From: a virus
Direction: 5' to 3' (one strand)
Length of the DNA stretch: 24,905 nucleotides
IMG/VR virus record: IMGVR_UViG_3300009108_000048
Location: 1-24,905 of that record
The notes under the pieces are model-generated. The model saw only the letters and a program-made list of their open reading frames with translations, did not search any database and was not told the DNA's origin. The position numbers and the translations under genes were made by a program. Shown here piece by piece: positions 1 to 7,600 of this stretch. Position 1 is the stretch's first letter. The number at the start of each line of letters is the position of its first letter.

Positions 1-399
1 ATGCCATCTGTTCGTATTCCAAACCCATATGGTGAGGCACTCGTACAGGTAGACGTAAACGGTATCCAAACATTCAAAGGAACAGGCGTTGGTATTCACG
101 TAGATTCAATCTATGGAATCCCATTCATCCCAAGCAAAGACGCACCAAGCGACTCTGGCGATGCCAGTGAAGTCGGAAGACTATTCGCATTTGATACATC
201 TGATGCAGAAGGATATGGTTACCCAAGAATCGGTATCCAAATCGCTATCCCAACAGAATATTATGAGGCAACAAGACGTTCACCTGGATATCCATTTGTC
301 AACAACGCATTTGTTGAGAAAGGAGTTTTCCGTACAATGGGCGAAACTGTTTGTAGACACTTCAAATCACAGGGTAAGATAAGAGATATAAAACTCTAA
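1..399 (+). CDS. Major capsid protein, HK97 fold, C-terminal part (5' truncated by window)
   Basis: The 132 residues visible resemble the end of an HK97-fold major capsid protein: a 'YGIPFIPSKD' stretch, a 'GRLFAFDT' strand, 'RIGIQIAIPTEYYE', and a closing 'EKGVFRTMGETVCRHFKSQG' followed by KIRDIKL. The last part matches the usual ending of such proteins (gv.r.mgE...r....qGKIRDl). Family members normally exceed 300 aa, so the ATG at base 1 is most likely an internal Met of a longer gene that begins before the window. The product would form the icosahedral shell. A hairpin and T-tract follow the stop codon and the next gene has its own promoter, so the capsid gene appears to end its own transcript. 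The capsid assignment is by sequence pattern and position just upstream of connector genes; no search was run. Confidence 0.75.
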   Translation: MPSVRIPNPYGEALVQVDVNGIQTFKGTGVGIHVDSIYGIPFIPSKDAPSDSGDASEVGRLFAFDTSDAEGYGYPRIGIQIAIPTEYYEATRRSPGYPFVNNAFVEKGVFRTMGETVCRHFKSQGKIRDIKL

Positions 400-409
400 T
401 AAAATTGAA

Positions 410-435
410 GCCTTCGGGCATATTTTTCTTTTTTT
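410..435 (+). terminator. Hairpin with UUCG tetraloop plus T-tract terminator after capsid gene
   Basis: Bases 410-419 read gccttcgggc, a 3-bp GCC/GGC stem closing a TTCG tetraloop in the stable C(UUCG)G context. A nearly uninterrupted T-run follows (421-435). T-runs are the main element of archaeal termination; the short stem may add stability. It sits 11 nt after the capsid stop and just before the next TATA box, so it should separate the two transcripts. Confidence 0.6.
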
Positions 436-440
436 AAGCA

Positions 441-451
441 ATCTTTATAAG
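441..451 (+). promoter_or_regulatory. TATA-box promoter (atctttataag) for the 119-aa virion protein gene
   Basis: atctttataag, preceded by another A, is identical to the sites at 2962 and 11920. Its centre lies about 28 nt before the ATG at 474, so the predicted transcript starts at or within a few bases of the start codon (leaderless). Confidence 0.65.
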
Positions 452-473
452 TCTTTAACATACCCAAATATCA

Positions 474-833
474 ATGGCATTAACAATAAGTTCATCAACA
501 TGGACAGATGCTAACGTGAGAAAAACTCTCTCATGGCAAGCAGCATTAGTATCAAAACTGCGAGTATATGCTATCAAAGTCACCTTTGGTGCTTCTGATA
601 ACTATGCGACCAACGGAGTGTCTGCTGACCTTAAAGAGGGCAGGATATCTACACTCGTTGCTGTAATACCAACTTATACAGACTCTAGACAAGAAGTACA
701 GTATGATAAAGCAAACGAGAAGATTCAGCTCTTTGATGTGGGTGGTGGAGCACAATCCAAATTCACTGAAGTCGCAAACGCAAGTTCAACGTGCAACTCA
801 AAAGTATTCGAGTTTCTAGTCATAGGCTACTAG
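474..833 (+). CDS. Probable capsid decoration/accessory virion protein (119 aa)
   Basis: Small protein with an internal strand-rich region: 'RISTLVAVIPTYTDS', 'EVQYDKANEKIQLFDVGGGA' and a closing 'SKVFEFLVIGY'. This arrangement (Y..g..y.tgG.....l...v..vi.....y...yd..n.ki.lf......E.......l...vlviG) is the pattern of small phage proteins encoded next to the major capsid gene, often decoration or capsid-stabilising proteins. No signal peptide or membrane segment is visible. The gene is monocistronic as far as can be seen, with its own TATA box, a leaderless ATG, and a T-run right after its stop. Capsid-associated function is inferred from position and general pattern; the exact family is not recognised. 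Confidence 0.5.
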   Translation: MALTISSSTWTDANVRKTLSWQAALVSKLRVYAIKVTFGASDNYATNGVSADLKEGRISTLVAVIPTYTDSRQEVQYDKANEKIQLFDVGGGAQSKFTEVANASSTCNSKVFEFLVIGY

Positions 834-849
834 AGTCCAAAAACAGCCA

Positions 850-862
850 TTTTTTTTTCTTT
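850..862 (+). terminator. T-tract terminator
   Basis: A nine-T run (850-858) extends into cttt, 17 nt after the stop of the 119-aa gene and just before a new TATA box. No convincing stem precedes it; a T-tract alone is sufficient for many archaeal terminators. Confidence 0.5.
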
Positions 863-873
863 ATTTTGGTAAA

Positions 874-885
874 CTTTATATATAT
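874..885 (+). promoter_or_regulatory. TATA-box promoter (ctttatatatat) for the 90-aa virion protein gene
   Basis: ctttatatatat is centred about 27 nt before the ATG at 907, again the geometry of a leaderless transcript. Confidence 0.6.
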
Positions 886-906
886 TCATATTTACAATAT
901 ATCAGT

Positions 907-1179
907 ATGGTAGAACTTAATCATAATATAGTTTCGTTTAACTCAGACACATTGATAAAAGGTAATCATGGAGTTCTGGTGGCAGTTTTTGTCACAAAGA
1001 AAGGAACTGGCTCAAATAAGGTGGAGTTTAGAAATGGAGTAAATGCAAGTGCCACACCAATAGAATGTACCATATTCACAGCAATAGAGGGAAATTATCA
1101 AAACATCCACAGAAGATTTGAGAATGGAATATTCGCAGATTGTGATGGTAGTGCTGAAGTAACTGTAGTATTTAAGTAA
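907..1179 (+). CDS. Small virion protein next to capsid gene (90 aa), function unknown
   Basis: A 90-residue protein with strand-rich segments: 'IKGNHGVLVAVFVTKKGTGS', 'NKVEFRNGVNASATPIECTI' and 'RRFENGIFADCDGSAEVTVV'. The pattern 'enGifad.dG.a.vtvvf' occurs in small phage proteins encoded in the head region, and I read it as a possible head-fibre or decoration protein. It has a private TATA box and a leaderless ATG. The next gene also has a TATA-like element directly after this stop, so this gene may be expressed separately to give high copy number. The role is inferred only from position and size. Confidence 0.45.
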   Translation: MVELNHNIVSFNSDTLIKGNHGVLVAVFVTKKGTGSNKVEFRNGVNASATPIECTIFTAIEGNYQNIHRRFENGIFADCDGSAEVTVVFK

Positions 1180-1180
1180 A

Positions 1181-1188
1181 TTTAAATA
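1181..1188 (+). promoter_or_regulatory. Probable TATA box (tttaaata) for the head-tail connector operon
   Basis: tttaaata is centred about 25 nt before the ATG at 1210, so the spacing fits the other leaderless promoters although the sequence is weaker. A second AT-rich motif (tttatataata, near 1198-1208) is too close to the ATG to be its TATA box. Confidence 0.45.
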
Positions 1189-1209
1189 CATTAGAGTTTT
1201 ATATAATAC

Positions 1210-1848
1210 ATGGCAACCACGTATTGTACATCAGGAGACGTAGCAGATTTTCTTAGAATACCTATAACTGCAACGACAAGTCCAAACAAATCACAAGTAG
1301 AAAAGATAATAAACAGAAAGGAAGACGAACTTGATAGGAGAATGGGTCACGCATGGAGATCAAAAACAATAACAAGAGAACTACATGACTTACCACTTTT
1401 GTATACTTTCGGTTGGGGTACACCTTTATTCTTAGCCCACAGAAACTTGTACGACTTTGATGCTGCTGAAGGAGATAAGATAGAAATTTGGCAGGGAGCT
1501 TCATCAAACTGGGAAAACATTCTAGGAAACAGCGAATGGTATGATGTAAATTATGAAAGGGGAACAGTACATCTTAGAGGATTTATATTTTCAATTTTAA
1601 GAAAGAACAGGGTTAGAGTTACTTATAGATATGGTGGAGAAGGTTTTGGTGGAGATACTACAATTCCAGGAGATATAGCTGACTGTGTTATTAAAATGAC
1701 TGCCATCGAACTTGTCAATACAAGCCTTAGAATGGATAGATTACCAATGGGTGGAACTGGTATTGACCTTCAAGCAGTAAAGGCAAGATGGGAAGTAGAC
1801 ATTGAAAAATGTATCGATAATAGAAGGGAAGTTTACATCATACCATAA
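1210..1848 (+). CDS. Head-tail adaptor/connector protein (gp6/gp15-like)
   Basis: A 212-aa protein beginning 'ATTYCTSGDVADFLRI', the usual opening of phage head-tail adaptors (a short helix-forming 'y.t..dV..fL.i' segment). An alpha-helical bundle region follows around residues 30-50 (KIINRKEDELDRRMG), then a central insert, 'VRVTYRYGG' and a C-terminal helix containing 'IPGDIADCVIKMTAIELV'. The 'v.v.Y.yG......iP.di......la.....' ending is typical of the adaptor family that docks on the portal ring. It is larger than the bacterial versions (about 100-150 aa) because of the central 'LYTFGWGTPLFLAHRNLYDF' segment. Its stop overlaps the next ATG (taATG), indicating translational coupling. Confidence 0.65.
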   Translation: MATTYCTSGDVADFLRIPITATTSPNKSQVEKIINRKEDELDRRMGHAWRSKTITRELHDLPLLYTFGWGTPLFLAHRNLYDFDAAEGDKIEIWQGASSNWENILGNSEWYDVNYERGTVHLRGFIFSILRKNRVRVTYRYGGEGFGGDTTIPGDIADCVIKMTAIELVNTSLRMDRLPMGGTGIDLQAVKARWEVDIEKCIDNRREVYIIP

Positions 1849-2531
1849 TGATTCCACATAGTAGAAAGACAATGCTATTAAAAGCAATGCAAACAAGAAT
1901 TTTAGGTGTTGCAAAAAAAGCATTAAAAACAGAAGACATAACAATAGATGAGTTAGAAGATGAAATAACAAATAGATTAATAACCCAAGGTGAGTCATCA
2001 ACTAAACTTATGTTAAGGCGATGGGGAATGACAGACGAAATGATTCATAGAGGACTTGTATGGCAAAAATCTAAGAAGGGAAGAGGTGGTTCGGTCTTTA
2101 TGAGAGATAGTTTGAAAGATATTATGGATTATGAATTCTATGGAGTACAAACAGGAGTTTGGCCGAACATTAAAAGATTTAGAAAGTGGGTAGAATTCAG
2201 GGTTATAGTAAGAGATCCAGGCCTCAAAAAAGAATACAATTCTCATACAGCAAGGGGAAGAGCTAGTATGGTTGACAGGTTAACATATTTATTTAGTAAG
2301 GCAGTACATGATCGTGGTTTACAAAGGTATGCAACAATAGATCCTTCAGCCAGACCAGTAACAAGAAAAGAAGAGGAAAAATTCCATAAAAAATACGATG
2401 AAAAACATGAACCTATAGTGGTTTATTATGGACAGACAGGAAGAAGACAAAGAAGAATAGTTCCTCATAGACGTGAAGTATCAGAATACGATAAAAGAAG
2501 TAATAAAGACTGGGCAGATATGGAGATATAA
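1848..2531 (+). CDS. Putative neck/head-closure protein (227 aa), unrecognised family
   Basis: I do not recognise this family. The protein is strongly basic, with a helical N-terminal third (residues 1-60, Lys/Glu-rich) and 'VFMRDSLKDIMDYEFYGVQT' near residue 85, followed by 'VEFRVIVRDPGLKKEYNSHT'. The C-terminal 60 residues are rich in Lys/Arg/Glu. The 'RDSLkd...yef.gv..g......' stretch recalls tail-completion/neck proteins (HK97 gp10-like) that carry an immunity-type barrel. It lies between an adaptor and a tail-terminator candidate and overlaps both by the taATG arrangement, which supports a neck role. Functional assignment is positional inference. Confidence 0.4.
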   Translation: MIPHSRKTMLLKAMQTRILGVAKKALKTEDITIDELEDEITNRLITQGESSTKLMLRRWGMTDEMIHRGLVWQKSKKGRGGSVFMRDSLKDIMDYEFYGVQTGVWPNIKRFRKWVEFRVIVRDPGLKKEYNSHTARGRASMVDRLTYLFSKAVHDRGLQRYATIDPSARPVTRKEEEKFHKKYDEKHEPIVVYYGQTGRRQRRIVPHRREVSEYDKRSNKDWADMEI

Positions 2532-2959
2532 TGGCAATAGCAACTTATGATGTAATTGACGATGCAATATCCATGTTAAAGACTAAGTGGAATACTAGTA
2601 CAGGTGGTCCAATACCGAGAATAGAAAGAATATGGGATGAAAAAATTATAGGTTTTGGAGATGCCGAAGTAAAAAAAGGTATTATATTAATAGAACCTAC
2701 CAATGAAGCAATACAATATTTCAGTTTGGGTGGAACAGATCATCTTCATAATGTTGATCTAACACTTGATATTAGATCATATCAGAATATAGACAGACAT
2801 GATGAATTAGTGAAGGAAGTAGTAAGAATTATAAAAGATCAAATAAGAAGAACAGGATCGGTGGATTTGAGAATTGTTGGAACAGAGCCATTAAGCCGTC
2901 TTTATAGGAATATGTTCAGGCATATGGTAAGAATAACTTATAGGAGGATTAATCCATGA
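2531..2959 (+). CDS. Putative tail terminator/tail completion protein (142 aa)
   Basis: The N-terminal helix 'TYDVIDDAISMLKTKWN' is followed by 'PRIERIWDEKIIGFGDAEVK', and then by alternating strands and a helix: 'VDLTLDIRSYQNIDRHDELV' and KEVVRIIKDQI. This is the layout of gpU/gp17-like terminator proteins (N-terminal helix, strand 'hn.dltldiRt', long 'r..elv.ev.rii' helix, final strand). Such proteins cap the tail tube at the head end. The ATG overlaps the upstream stop. The following tail tube gene begins after a fresh TATA box, so this is the last gene of the neck operon. Confidence 0.5.
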   Translation: MAIATYDVIDDAISMLKTKWNTSTGGPIPRIERIWDEKIIGFGDAEVKKGIILIEPTNEAIQYFSLGGTDHLHNVDLTLDIRSYQNIDRHDELVKEVVRIIKDQIRRTGSVDLRIVGTEPLSRLYRNMFRHMVRITYRRINP

Positions 2960-2961
2960 CA

Positions 2962-2972
2962 ATCTTTATAAG
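2962..2972 (+). promoter_or_regulatory. TATA-box promoter (atctttataag) for the tail tube gene
   Basis: Identical 12-mer aatctttataag, starting 2 nt after the upstream stop. Its centre is about 34 nt before the ATG at 3001, longer than at the other genes, so a leader of roughly 5-10 nt is predicted. A purine-rich aagaagaagg (2981-2990) could act as a weak ribosome site if transcription began earlier. Confidence 0.6.
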
Positions 2973-3000
2973 CAAATATGAAGAAGAAGGAATGATATAG

Positions 3001-4032
3001 ATGGTAAGAACAGGTGCGTCCTCGTATGTGAGGTATGATTGGGAAGATACATTTGGAACCGCTGCTTTTAGTAACTCTACACATAAAGCATTTGGACTAA
3101 ATGCAAGACTAGGATCATGGACATTAGGCCATTCACCAAAAGATTTACCAAGACTAAATCAAGTAGAAGTAGCACAATATGCTTATGGACAGCAAACAGG
3201 TGCATTAACAGTAGACTTTGTATTATCAAACCCTTGGATTTTTAGGGCTCTTTATGGAGCACAGACAACAACAGGTTCTGGACCATACGTTCATACGTGG
3301 GGTACAACTGGAGATATCTCTGGTGCAAAAACAATAACACCATTTTCAGTAGAAGTTGGATTTGCAGCACAAGACGCAAACATTGTAAGAACAGCAACTG
3401 GCTGTATATTAAACTCATTAGCAATAGGTGCAACTATAGATGGAACAATAGATTGCTCTGCTGATATTTCATACGGAAACGAGGCAGATAATGGTACAAC
3501 ATATCATTCAGCCCCACCAACCGACGATCTTAATTTTCCATATACATTCGCACATGGAGAACTTAGATGGTATGGAGATGACGCAGCAGACACAGACGCA
3601 AATGGATCTGTGGTAGCAGAATTACAAAGTGCAAATATTACATTCGCACAAAACCCAACATTACTTTACACAGTAGGATCACACAAAGCAGTATCCTCAT
3701 ACAGAAGAGTATTTGACATTACAGGAAACTTCCAAGCATCATGGGTAAACAACAAGAAACTATTACAATTACTTGACCAAATAGAAAAACCATTAACAAA
3801 ATCATTCATCAGAGAAGGAGTAGCTGGTGCATCAGTAGACGCAATATTAACATTTGATAATGGTGGAACTGGTACTGCAAAGAAATCAATAACATTAAAA
3901 CTATCAGGAGTAAGACCAGACAGTATATCAATAGATGGAATTGTTCCAGTAGAACCAGTATTTGAGACAATTAACTGGAGAGCAAAAACAGCTTCAGTAA
4001 TAGCAGACAACAACATAGCCACAGCATTATAG
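3001..4032 (+). CDS. Major tail tube protein (343 aa)
   Basis: The N-terminal 'GASSYVRYDWEDTFGT' is typical of phage tail tube proteins. Then come 'GALTVDFVLSNPWIFRALYG', 'TPFSVEVGFAAQD', 'IVRTATGCILNSLAIGATID' and a final barrel-like part with 'AKKSITLKLSGVRPDSIS'. The run 'sveVgf....... r...Gc..nsl.i....g.v..s.di.yg' matches the tail tube fold (stacked hexameric beta-barrel rings). The length is within the range of siphovirus and myovirus tube proteins. The position just before the chaperone and tape measure genes is the conserved order in long-tailed viruses. No sheath gene is seen, which favours a siphovirus-like tail. The start is set by the TATA box and the lack of another in-frame ATG nearby; an upstream ATG at 2992 hits a stop after two codons. 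Confidence 0.65.
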   Translation: MVRTGASSYVRYDWEDTFGTAAFSNSTHKAFGLNARLGSWTLGHSPKDLPRLNQVEVAQYAYGQQTGALTVDFVLSNPWIFRALYGAQTTTGSGPYVHTWGTTGDISGAKTITPFSVEVGFAAQDANIVRTATGCILNSLAIGATIDGTIDCSADISYGNEADNGTTYHSAPPTDDLNFPYTFAHGELRWYGDDAADTDANGSVVAELQSANITFAQNPTLLYTVGSHKAVSSYRRVFDITGNFQASWVNNKKLLQLLDQIEKPLTKSFIREGVAGASVDAILTFDNGGTGTAKKSITLKLSGVRPDSISIDGIVPVEPVFETINWRAKTASVIADNNIATAL

Positions 4033-4037
4033 AAAGA

Positions 4038-4047
4038 CTTATATAAT
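4038..4047 (+). promoter_or_regulatory. TATA-box promoter (cttatataat) for the tail assembly chaperone
   Basis: gacttatataa precedes the ATG at 4067, with the box centred about 25 nt upstream. The same gacttatataa occurs at 21621 before the nuclease gene. A leaderless transcript is predicted. Confidence 0.6.
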
Positions 4048-4066
4048 AATCATTTGTAGACACACC

Positions 4067-4405
4067 ATGGTACTGAAGACATTTACAATACAATTCAAAG
4101 GTACACCAGAAGAAGTACAATTCGAAGATGATATGCCATTTGGTAAATTCGAAGAAATAATTAAAAAATGTGCAAACTTCCAAGAAGGAACAAATCCTGT
4201 AACTAATGTCCAAGTTTACAGAAGGGAAGTTATGTTAAACACATTGAAGAAAGCACCATTTGAAATATCAGAAGATGGATTAGATCAACTTGGATACAAG
4301 GAGGTTACGGAGATTGCAGAAAAAATCCTAGCTGCATACCCTTTAGGGAACTACTTGAATCAGATGATGAAACCCTTCGAAGAATCGATAAAGAAGATCA
4401 GTTAG
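4067..4405 (+). CDS. Tail assembly chaperone, short form (gpG-like, 112 aa)
   Basis: The zero-frame product has strands 'KTFTIQFKGTPEEVQFEDD', then helices 'FGKFEEIIKKCANFQEG' and 'GYKEVTEIAEKILAAYPLGN'. No family motif is certain, but a small protein between the tail tube and tape measure genes is the tail assembly chaperone position of long-tailed viruses. These genes typically yield a short (G) and a long (GT) product through frameshifting. Here the zero frame stops at 4403-4405, while an uninterrupted -1 frame runs on to 4638, and an in-phase slippery heptamer lies at 4339-4345. The chaperone coats the tape measure protein during assembly and is not part of the mature virion. It is expressed from its own TATA box. 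Confidence 0.65.
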   Translation: MVLKTFTIQFKGTPEEVQFEDDMPFGKFEEIIKKCANFQEGTNPVTNVQVYRREVMLNTLKKAPFEISEDGLDQLGYKEVTEIAEKILAAYPLGNYLNQMMKPFEESIKKIS

Positions 4406-4638
4406 TATATAAAATATATGTTACTTGTGCTCATGAATTCGGGTGGGATAAAGAACAGGTTGATAGACAACCGTTCAAGTATTTAAAAAACCTACTTATA
4501 ACGTTAAAGGATGAATTAACTCCAGGTGTTAGAGGCGTGGAAATAGGCGAGCAAGCCAAAGGTGGTCCGTTTAACAAGAAAAAACAACATAGAAACCCAA
4601 GAGCCATGCACCCTAAGAGAAAAACCAAATCAAGATAG
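4067..4638 (+). CDS. Tail assembly chaperone, long form by predicted -1 frameshift (gpGT-like, ~190 aa)
   Basis: If ribosomes slip by -1 at C CCT TTA (4339-4345), 93 zero-frame codons are joined to 97 codons read from 4345 to the TAG at 4636-4638. The -1 frame is open from 4264 but has no ATG, GTG or TTG before the zero-frame stop, so it is not easily an independent gene. Its product includes 'YVTCAHEFGWDKEQVDRQPF' and KYLKNLL, which resembles the 'eFGw...e.......eyl.ll' core of phage chaperone T domains, and ends in a very basic tail. The frame closes 4 nt before the tape measure TATA box. Without it, 270 nt would be an unexplained gap in a tightly packed region. The fusion is inferred from sequence only. 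Confidence 0.7.
4339..4345 (+). promoter_or_regulatory. Predicted -1 ribosomal frameshift site CCCTTTA
   Basis: CCCTTTA fits the X XXY YYZ pattern and lies in the required phase (zero frame: taC CCT TTA ggg). Re-pairing would place the tRNAs on CCC and TTT. It lies inside the 4264-4405 window where both frames are open. I see no strong downstream stem-loop, only weak local pairing such as cttcgaag at 4375-4382, so any stimulator is unknown. Confidence 0.65.
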
Positions 4639-4641
4639 GAA

Positions 4642-4650
4642 TTTTTATAA
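4642..4650 (+). promoter_or_regulatory. TATA-box promoter (tttttataa) for the tape measure operon
   Basis: atttttataa is centred about 30 nt before the ATG at 4676. This supports 4676 as the true tape measure start rather than the upstream in-frame codon at 4562, which lies inside the chaperone's shifted reading frame. Confidence 0.6.
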
Positions 4651-4675
4651 ACTAAGACACCTACATCATATATAT

Positions 4676-7600
4676 ATGGAAACACAGGGAGATTTCACTA
4701 TTAAATTTGATAAGGCAGGACTAAAGGCTATAAAAAACATAAGCACATCTGTAGGTAAATTAGAGACTAGACTTAATAAATTAAATTCAACAATAACTAA
4801 ACTAAATCAAACACAAGTTATGTATGGAAAAGCAATTCAAAACTTGTTAAAACAACAACTCAAAGTCCAACAAAAAATGGCAGGTGGTATAGGTGTGATG
4901 GCTTCCAATGCTAAATTACAGACTGGTTTAATAAAACAATTAATGGCAGCAGGTAAGAAAGGAGCAGGTGGAGCTGGAGCACAAAAACAGCAAACAAGAA
5001 TGGAAAAAATATTAGAACAACTAAGAAAATATTTAGAGCAGTTCTGGAACAAACTACCTTCACAACTACAAAGCATATTGAAAAAAATGCATAAGGGTTT
5101 AATGGATGGTTTAAAGAATGTTTGGTCTAAATTATCAAATTCACAAAAACAAGTATTACAGAGAGCAGCAGGTAAGATGGCAAGTATGGCTGTAAATACA
5201 TTAAAGGGTGCTCAGAGAATTGTAAGCAGAGGAATAAGTGTTGCTAACAAAGGGAATAAATTAGGCCAAAAAATTGGTGCTGGTATAAGTAAGATTTGGA
5301 GTAAGACTGGTGGAAAACTAGCTTCTGTTTCAGACAAAATGCCTGGTATGGCAAAAGGTTTATTGGGTGCTACTGCTCTTGCAAGTATAGGTGGACTTAT
5401 AGCAAAGGTAATTCAAGCGTCTCCTCTTTTAAAAGCCATGATGCAAATCATGAATACTGCTTTCACATTAATCTTAAGACCAATAGGTGATTTCTTTGGT
5501 GCGTTCTTTAGGCCACTATTCATTTATTTCCTTAAGGAAGTTGCTATACCATTCTTTAAAGCTGGTAAAGGCTGGATGAAAGAAGGAGAGAAATGGGGTA
5601 AGGTAGCATTAGGATTCTTCATTGATCCAGTAATGGCAATTTACAGTGGTGCAATGAAAGCAATATCACAAGGATGGGGTGCATTAAAAGGATTATTTGG
5701 GTTTGAAGCAACACCAGCATGGGTTGATCCAGCAACAGGATTAGCAGCAGCAGGAGGTCCATTGGAAGAGGTTGAGTTATTCCAGAGTGATCCAGCAGCA
5801 TGGTTAAGACAGAAACATGGAATAGAAGATAAGACAACTGGAACAGGTGGACAGCCTAAACCAGAAGAAACAATCTGGGATAAAATGTGGGGTGGAATTG
5901 GTGGTATAGGTGGTGGCTTACTTGGATTACTAGCAGGTATTTTTGGCCAGATAGATTGGGATGGAATTTGGGCCACATTAACTGGTGGGTTTGACCAGGT
6001 TTATCAAGCATTACAAAATGGATATGACTGGCTTGTAAATGGATTAGATGGAGTATCGAGAGGACTACAATTAGGTGGAGAATGGCTTTCTCGTTCATTT
6101 TCTTCAATAGCTACTGGATTATCAAGTTCATTAACTAATCTTTCTAACTGGTTATCTCGTGCAGGACTACAGTTACAACAATCAGTACTGGCATTAAGTC
6201 AAAATTTGTTGGCTGCTTTGTTAGGAGTGTTTGATGGCTTTAGAACTATAGGAGATCAATTAGGACAAGCATTAGGATCTGTAAGTGCTGGTATACAAGG
6301 AGCTGGTACAATTATTTGGGATGGGTTATCATCAGTAGGAGAAACTATTTGGAATGGTATCACAGGTTTAGGACAAACAATAACTACAGGATTAGGAGGA
6401 TTAGGAACTGAATTTAAAATAGGAGAAATTGACATAGGTGGTGCATTAGGAAATCTAGGAAAGATGTTAGAAGATGCAGGAATAAATATAATGGCAGCAG
6501 TTAATATAGCAACAGGAGGTTTATTAGGAGATCTTGATACATCGTCAAAAAGACCAACACGAACATTTTCTGGTAATGATGCAGTACAAACTGGTCCAGG
6601 AACATATACCCTAGGTGGTCAAACACACTATGGTAATGCTGCTGATCTCGCAGGCAAAACAGTTACAGTATCACAGCCTGCTACATATGATAAAGCCAAC
6701 CTAAGAACATTAGGAGATCCAACAGGTCAGAAATTCGAAGGTCCAACTGGTGCAATGATGGATATTTATAAGACTGTAGGTGGAGAGAAGGTAAAAATAG
6801 ATCCAACATCTCCTGAAGGAATTAGAATACAACAAGGATACCAAAGACAACTTGAAAACCAAGCAGCAAATGAAGCACAAACTGCTCAATTTACCAAGGT
6901 AAAGAACATGGACTCTGAACAAGCAAAGGCATATGTATTGGCTGGTGGTGGAGAAAAAGGAATAAAAGCAGCAGAGTATACAAAACAACATGGATTAAAC
7001 TTATCAACGTATGAAGGGTTGGCAGCATTAGGAGCAACAGGAGTAGATCATTCCATGATTACACAAGCAGAATCAGTAGTTGGCCAGAGAAACATGATGG
7101 CTGCTGCTTCACAAGCAATGTCAGCAAATACATCTTCAGCTGCTGGATATGGTGGAGGAAGTATTTCTGCTTCTGTAGGGCAAAGCTTAGGCCATGGTGG
7201 TTCTTGGGGAATGACTGGTGGTGGTACAACTACATCTATTGGTGGTGGCATGAACAGTGTTAGTGGTTCTAGCCCATCAGGAAATACTGGTGTTGGTGGT
7301 GGTGCTGGTGCAGCAAGAAGTAGTAGAGGTGGTTCTTCTGGTGGTGGATCTTCTAGTGGAAGTTCTTCTGGTGGAAGCTCTTCTGGTGGAAGCTCTTCTG
7401 GTGGAGGAGGTGCTGGTGGTGGATCAGGAGCTTCTGGTTCAAGAGGAAGTAGAGGTGGATCAAAGAGTGGTGCTTCAGGCAAAGGTGGATCATCAGGTGG
7501 ATCAGGCAGTAAAGGTGGTGCAGGAAGATCAAGAAGTAGTAGGGGTAAGGGTAAACAATTTGGTGGTATTATAGATGAACCAATTTTAGGTATTGGGTTA

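Noticed and set aside
1741-2001. Reverse-strand Leu-rich frames such as the one opposite the connector genes
   Set aside because: AT-rich coding genes give Leu/Phe-rich antisense frames; no promoter, ribosome site or domain supports them. The same holds for the other minus-strand frames in the window.
4339-4348. ccctttaggg as a hairpin regulating translation
   Set aside because: A 3-bp stem with a 4-nt loop is too weak; the in-phase slippery heptamer is a better explanation for this sequence.
4562-4675. N-terminal extension of the tape measure frame
   Set aside because: It lies inside the -1 frame of the chaperone, and the TATA box at 4642 gives leaderless spacing to the ATG at 4676.
7048-7482. 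Reverse-strand frame rich in PPPEELPPEEL repeats
   Set aside because: It is the complement of the Gly/Ser repeat region of the tape measure gene; its composition follows from the repeat and there is no promoter or neighbour on that strand.
7257-7574. Plus-strand frame rich in Val/Leu (VLLVEALLVEA repeats)
   Set aside because: Shifted reading of the same Gly/Ser repeats of the tape measure gene; no start signals.
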